Part shown: positions 5,777-6,972 of the stretch, piece by piece
Layout of the letters: each line of letters begins with the position of its first letter
Numbering within the stretch: the first letter of the stretch is position 1
NCBI GenBank assembly: GCA_018713375.1
Contig: DVOV01000144.1
Coordinates: forward strand, 1 to 6,972
Direction: 5' to 3'
DNA length: 6,972 nucleotides
Origin: Candidatus Scatomorpha stercorigallinarum
GTDB lineage: Bacteria; Bacillota_A; Clostridia; Oscillospirales; Oscillospiraceae
Notes under the pieces: generated by a model
What the model was told of the DNA's origin: nothing
What the model saw: only the letters and a program-made list of their open reading frames with translations
The model's database searches: none
Position numbers and translations under genes: made by a program

Positions 5777-5965
5777 ATGTGCCTTTCGGATGCCTTTGCG
5801 GTCAGCGGCGGCGAGCGCAGGCCGCTGATGAACTATGTCTCCGGCATCTCCGTGGACGGCGAAAAGGTCGTGCTGACGGATATGCTGGGCGCTAAAAAGA
5901 CCGTCACCGGTACGCTGAAGAGCGTGGACCTGACGAAAAACGTCATCCTCATCGAGACGGAGTAA
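5777..5965 (+). CDS. CooT family nickel-binding protein
   Basis: A 62-residue protein of the CooT family. R. rubrum CooT is a small dimeric accessory protein that binds Ni(II) through Cys2 and helps mature the nickel site of carbon monoxide dehydrogenase. Homologues occur in many anaerobic Firmicutes. Here the protein begins MCLSD, with the conserved Cys2 as the only cysteine. A small beta-barrel-like pattern follows: VSGISVDGEKVVLTDMLGAKKTV (21-43), then GTLKSVDLTKNVILIE (45-60). GGGGGAG (5764-5770) sits 6 nt before the ATG, inside the end of the upstream His-rich gene, so translation is probably coupled. No CODH, hydrogenase or urease gene is in the window, so the client enzyme is unknown. 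Confidence 0.85.
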   Translation: MCLSDAFAVSGGERRPLMNYVSGISVDGEKVVLTDMLGAKKTVTGTLKSVDLTKNVILIETE

Positions 5966-5970
5966 AGATT

Positions 5971-6010
5971 CGCCCCGGGAGCCGCAAACACGGCTCCCGG
6001 GGCGCTTTTT
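5971..6010 (+). terminator. Rho-independent terminator of the CooT unit
   Basis: A perfect 14-bp GC-rich stem (5971-5984 with 5991-6004) with a 6-nt loop CAAACA, then C and five Ts (6006-6010). It begins 5 nt after the CooT stop codon. Read on the minus strand, the same stem lies just past the end of the convergent phosphatase gene but is followed only by AATCTTTAC. It may act weakly in that direction too. Confidence 0.95.
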
Positions 6011-6027
6011 ATCGTGTTATATCCCCG

Positions 6028-6807
6028 TCAGGCGAGCAGGGACAGCAGCTGCGGGTGCAGCGGGGCGTTGGCGGCGAGGACGGCGCTGCCGTGCGTCAGC
6101 GGCAGGGGCTCGCCGGTGAGCGTGGTGGCCCTGCCCCCGGCCTCAGCGACGATGAGCGCGCCGGCGGCGTAGTCCCAGGGCTGGAGCATCAGCTCCACAT
6201 AGGCGTCCAGCCGGCCCACGGCCACGTGGCAGAGGTCGAGCGAGGCGCAGCCGGAGCGGCGCACGTCCTGGCAGCGGTCATAGAGCAGGCGCATCTGGCG
6301 GAAGGCCTCGCCGGCCATGTGCTTGTAGCCGGGCACGGTGCCGACGGCCACCAGGGCGTCCTGGAACTGGGACGAGCGGCTGACGGAGATGAGCTCGCCG
6401 TTGAGGCTGGCACCGCAGCCCTCGCAGGCCGAGTAGCACTCACCGCGGAAGGGGTCGTACACCACGCCGAAGCGCACCGCGCCGCCCTCCGCATAGGCCA
6501 GCGACACGGCGCTCAGCCGCAGGCCGTGGATGAGGTTGGTCGTGCCGTCAACGGGGTCGAGTATCCAGAAGGGGCGCGCGGGGTCGATGGCGGAGTTGTC
6601 CTTCTCCTCGCCCATGAACTGTACGTTGGGCGCAATGGCCGCCAGCTGCCGCGCCAGGAAGCCCTGCACGGCCACGTCCACGTCCGTGACGAAATCGGCA
6701 GCGCCCTTGGCCCGCACACGGTGTATGCCGCTCGACAAAATGACCTCGCCGGCCTCCCGCACGGCGTCGATGGCCCGCATCATGATGGGCTCGTATCGTA
6801 TGCTCAT
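6028..6807 (-). CDS. Inositol monophosphatase family protein (SuhB-like)
   Basis: A 259-residue cytosolic Mg2+-dependent phosphatase of the inositol monophosphatase superfamily. The metal-site motifs are complete: GEE (66-68) with Glu67, WILDPVDGTTN (81-91) with Asp84 and Asp87, and WDYAAG (211-216) with Asp212. DFVTDVD (38-44) is the usual N-terminal segment. Relatives hydrolyse inositol-1-phosphate, fructose-1,6-bisphosphate, histidinol phosphate or 3'-phosphoadenosine 5'-phosphate, and the motifs do not separate these. The frame is open to an ATG at 6846, but the start is placed at 6807. AGGGG (6815-6819) precedes that ATG, the length becomes normal for the family, and the candidate promoter -10 (6837-6842) overlaps the upstream ATGs. 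The gene converges on the CooT unit and stands alone. Confidence 0.9.
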   Translation of the reverse strand: MSIRYEPIMMRAIDAVREAGEVILSSGIHRVRAKGAADFVTDVDVAVQGFLARQLAAIAPNVQFMGEEKDNSAIDPARPFWILDPVDGTTNLIHGLRLSAVSLAYAEGGAVRFGVVYDPFRGECYSACEGCGASLNGELISVSRSSQFQDALVAVGTVPGYKHMAGEAFRQMRLLYDRCQDVRRSGCASLDLCHVAVGRLDAYVELMLQPWDYAAGALIVAEAGGRATTLTGEPLPLTHGSAVLAANAPLHPQLLSLLA

Positions 6808-6814
6808 ATCAACA

Positions 6815-6819
6815 CCCCT
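6815..6819 (-). promoter_or_regulatory. Ribosome binding site fixing the phosphatase start
   Basis: AGGGG on the minus strand lies 7 nt before the ATG at 6805-6807. The two upstream in-frame ATGs (6844-6846 and 6832-6834) have no comparable site. Confidence 0.7.
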
Positions 6820-6836
6820 GAATGGTCTTTGCATTG

Positions 6837-6865
6837 ATTTTAGCACAGGACGGTAAATACTTCAG
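6837..6865 (-). promoter_or_regulatory. Candidate promoter of the phosphatase gene
   Basis: On the minus strand: extended TGC and -10 TAAAAT (6837-6842), 17-bp spacer, and a weak -35 CTGAAG (6860-6865, three of six consensus bases). The predicted start near 6830 leaves a leader of about 23 nt containing the ribosome binding site. Confidence 0.6.
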
Positions 6866-6885
6866 CCGCAAAAATGTAAATTATA

Positions 6886-6972
6886 CATCCCGGCCAGCGA
6901 GCGGGATGCAGGGACGGACGTCCCTGCGACCTTTTCCTGAGAGGTTTCTTTTTGTCTTGTCAAAAAGAAACC
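6886..6972. repeat. Three successive inverted repeats at the right edge
   Basis: The first is CATCCCG/CGGGATG (6886-6892 with 6902-6908, 9-nt loop). The second is GCAGGGAC/GTCCCTGC (6908-6915 with 6920-6927, 4-nt loop). The third is GGTTTCTTTTTG/CAAAAAGAAACC (6943-6954 with 6961-6972, 6-nt loop). All three stems are perfect. The last ends exactly at the window edge and may continue. No protein reading frame is supported here. It could be an interspersed repeat or the control or terminator region of a gene beyond the window. Confidence 0.6.

Noticed and set aside
6055..6837. Plus-strand open frame of 260 codons opposite the phosphatase gene
   Set aside because: The minus strand encodes all inositol-monophosphatase motifs here. 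The plus frame is compositional shadow without a ribosome binding site.
6880..6885. Perfect TATAAT on the minus strand as the phosphatase promoter
   Set aside because: No -35-like hexamer lies 16-18 bp upstream, and the extended -10 at 6837-6842 gives a better-placed start.
6958..6963. TTGACA on the minus strand near the window end
   Set aside because: No -10-like hexamer follows at suitable spacing. It is part of the 12-bp inverted repeat and its loop.
1..6972. CRISPR array, prophage, transposase or toxin-antitoxin system
   Set aside because: No regularly spaced direct repeats and no proteins of these types are visible on either strand.

Overview
The window looks like chromosome from a high-GC member of the Clostridia (Bacillota). 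The support is strong GGAGG-type ribosome binding sites, sigma-A-like promoters with TGn extended -10 elements, CCA-encoding tRNA genes, and proteins of types common in anaerobic Firmicutes: a stand-alone FchA-type cyclohydrolase, a CooT-family nickel protein and an AlkZ-related protein. Assignment below class level is not possible from this sequence. I see no phage, insertion sequence or CRISPR array.

Left end (1-450): three tRNA genes read leftward in the order Arg(TCT), His(GTG), Gln(TTG), from a near-consensus promoter at 393-421. A strong GAAA-capped hairpin lies between the His and Gln genes.

Left-centre (451-4153): four closely packed minus-strand genes. In transcription order they are a Wzy/WaaL-type O-antigen ligase family membrane protein, an acyltransferase-3 family membrane protein, an AlkZ-related soluble protein, and FchA (methenyl-THF cyclohydrolase family). 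The first two overlap by 34 nt, the second and third share one nucleotide (TAATG), and the fourth follows after 24 nt. The first two fit assembly or decoration of a surface glycan. The last two have no obvious link to that job.

Centre (4154-4227): a compact divergent control region. The leftward operon and the rightward tatD gene appear to use back-to-back promoters whose -35 elements overlap within one 10-bp palindrome. The leftward promoter places the predicted transcript start at the ATG itself, and that gene has no Shine-Dalgarno, so a leaderless mRNA is predicted.

Right-centre (4228-6010): tatD overlaps a YjaB-like GNAT acetyltransferase gene by ATGA. A second promoter, with its -35 inside the end of the GNAT gene, drives a two-gene unit: a small histidine-rich protein with an (HX)4 segment, then a CooT-family nickel-binding protein. 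A textbook terminator closes it. The pair looks like a small nickel-handling module and is the most interesting content of the window.

Right end (6028-6972): a convergent inositol-monophosphatase-family gene with its own promoter, then a short non-coding segment containing three successive inverted repeats that runs to the window edge.
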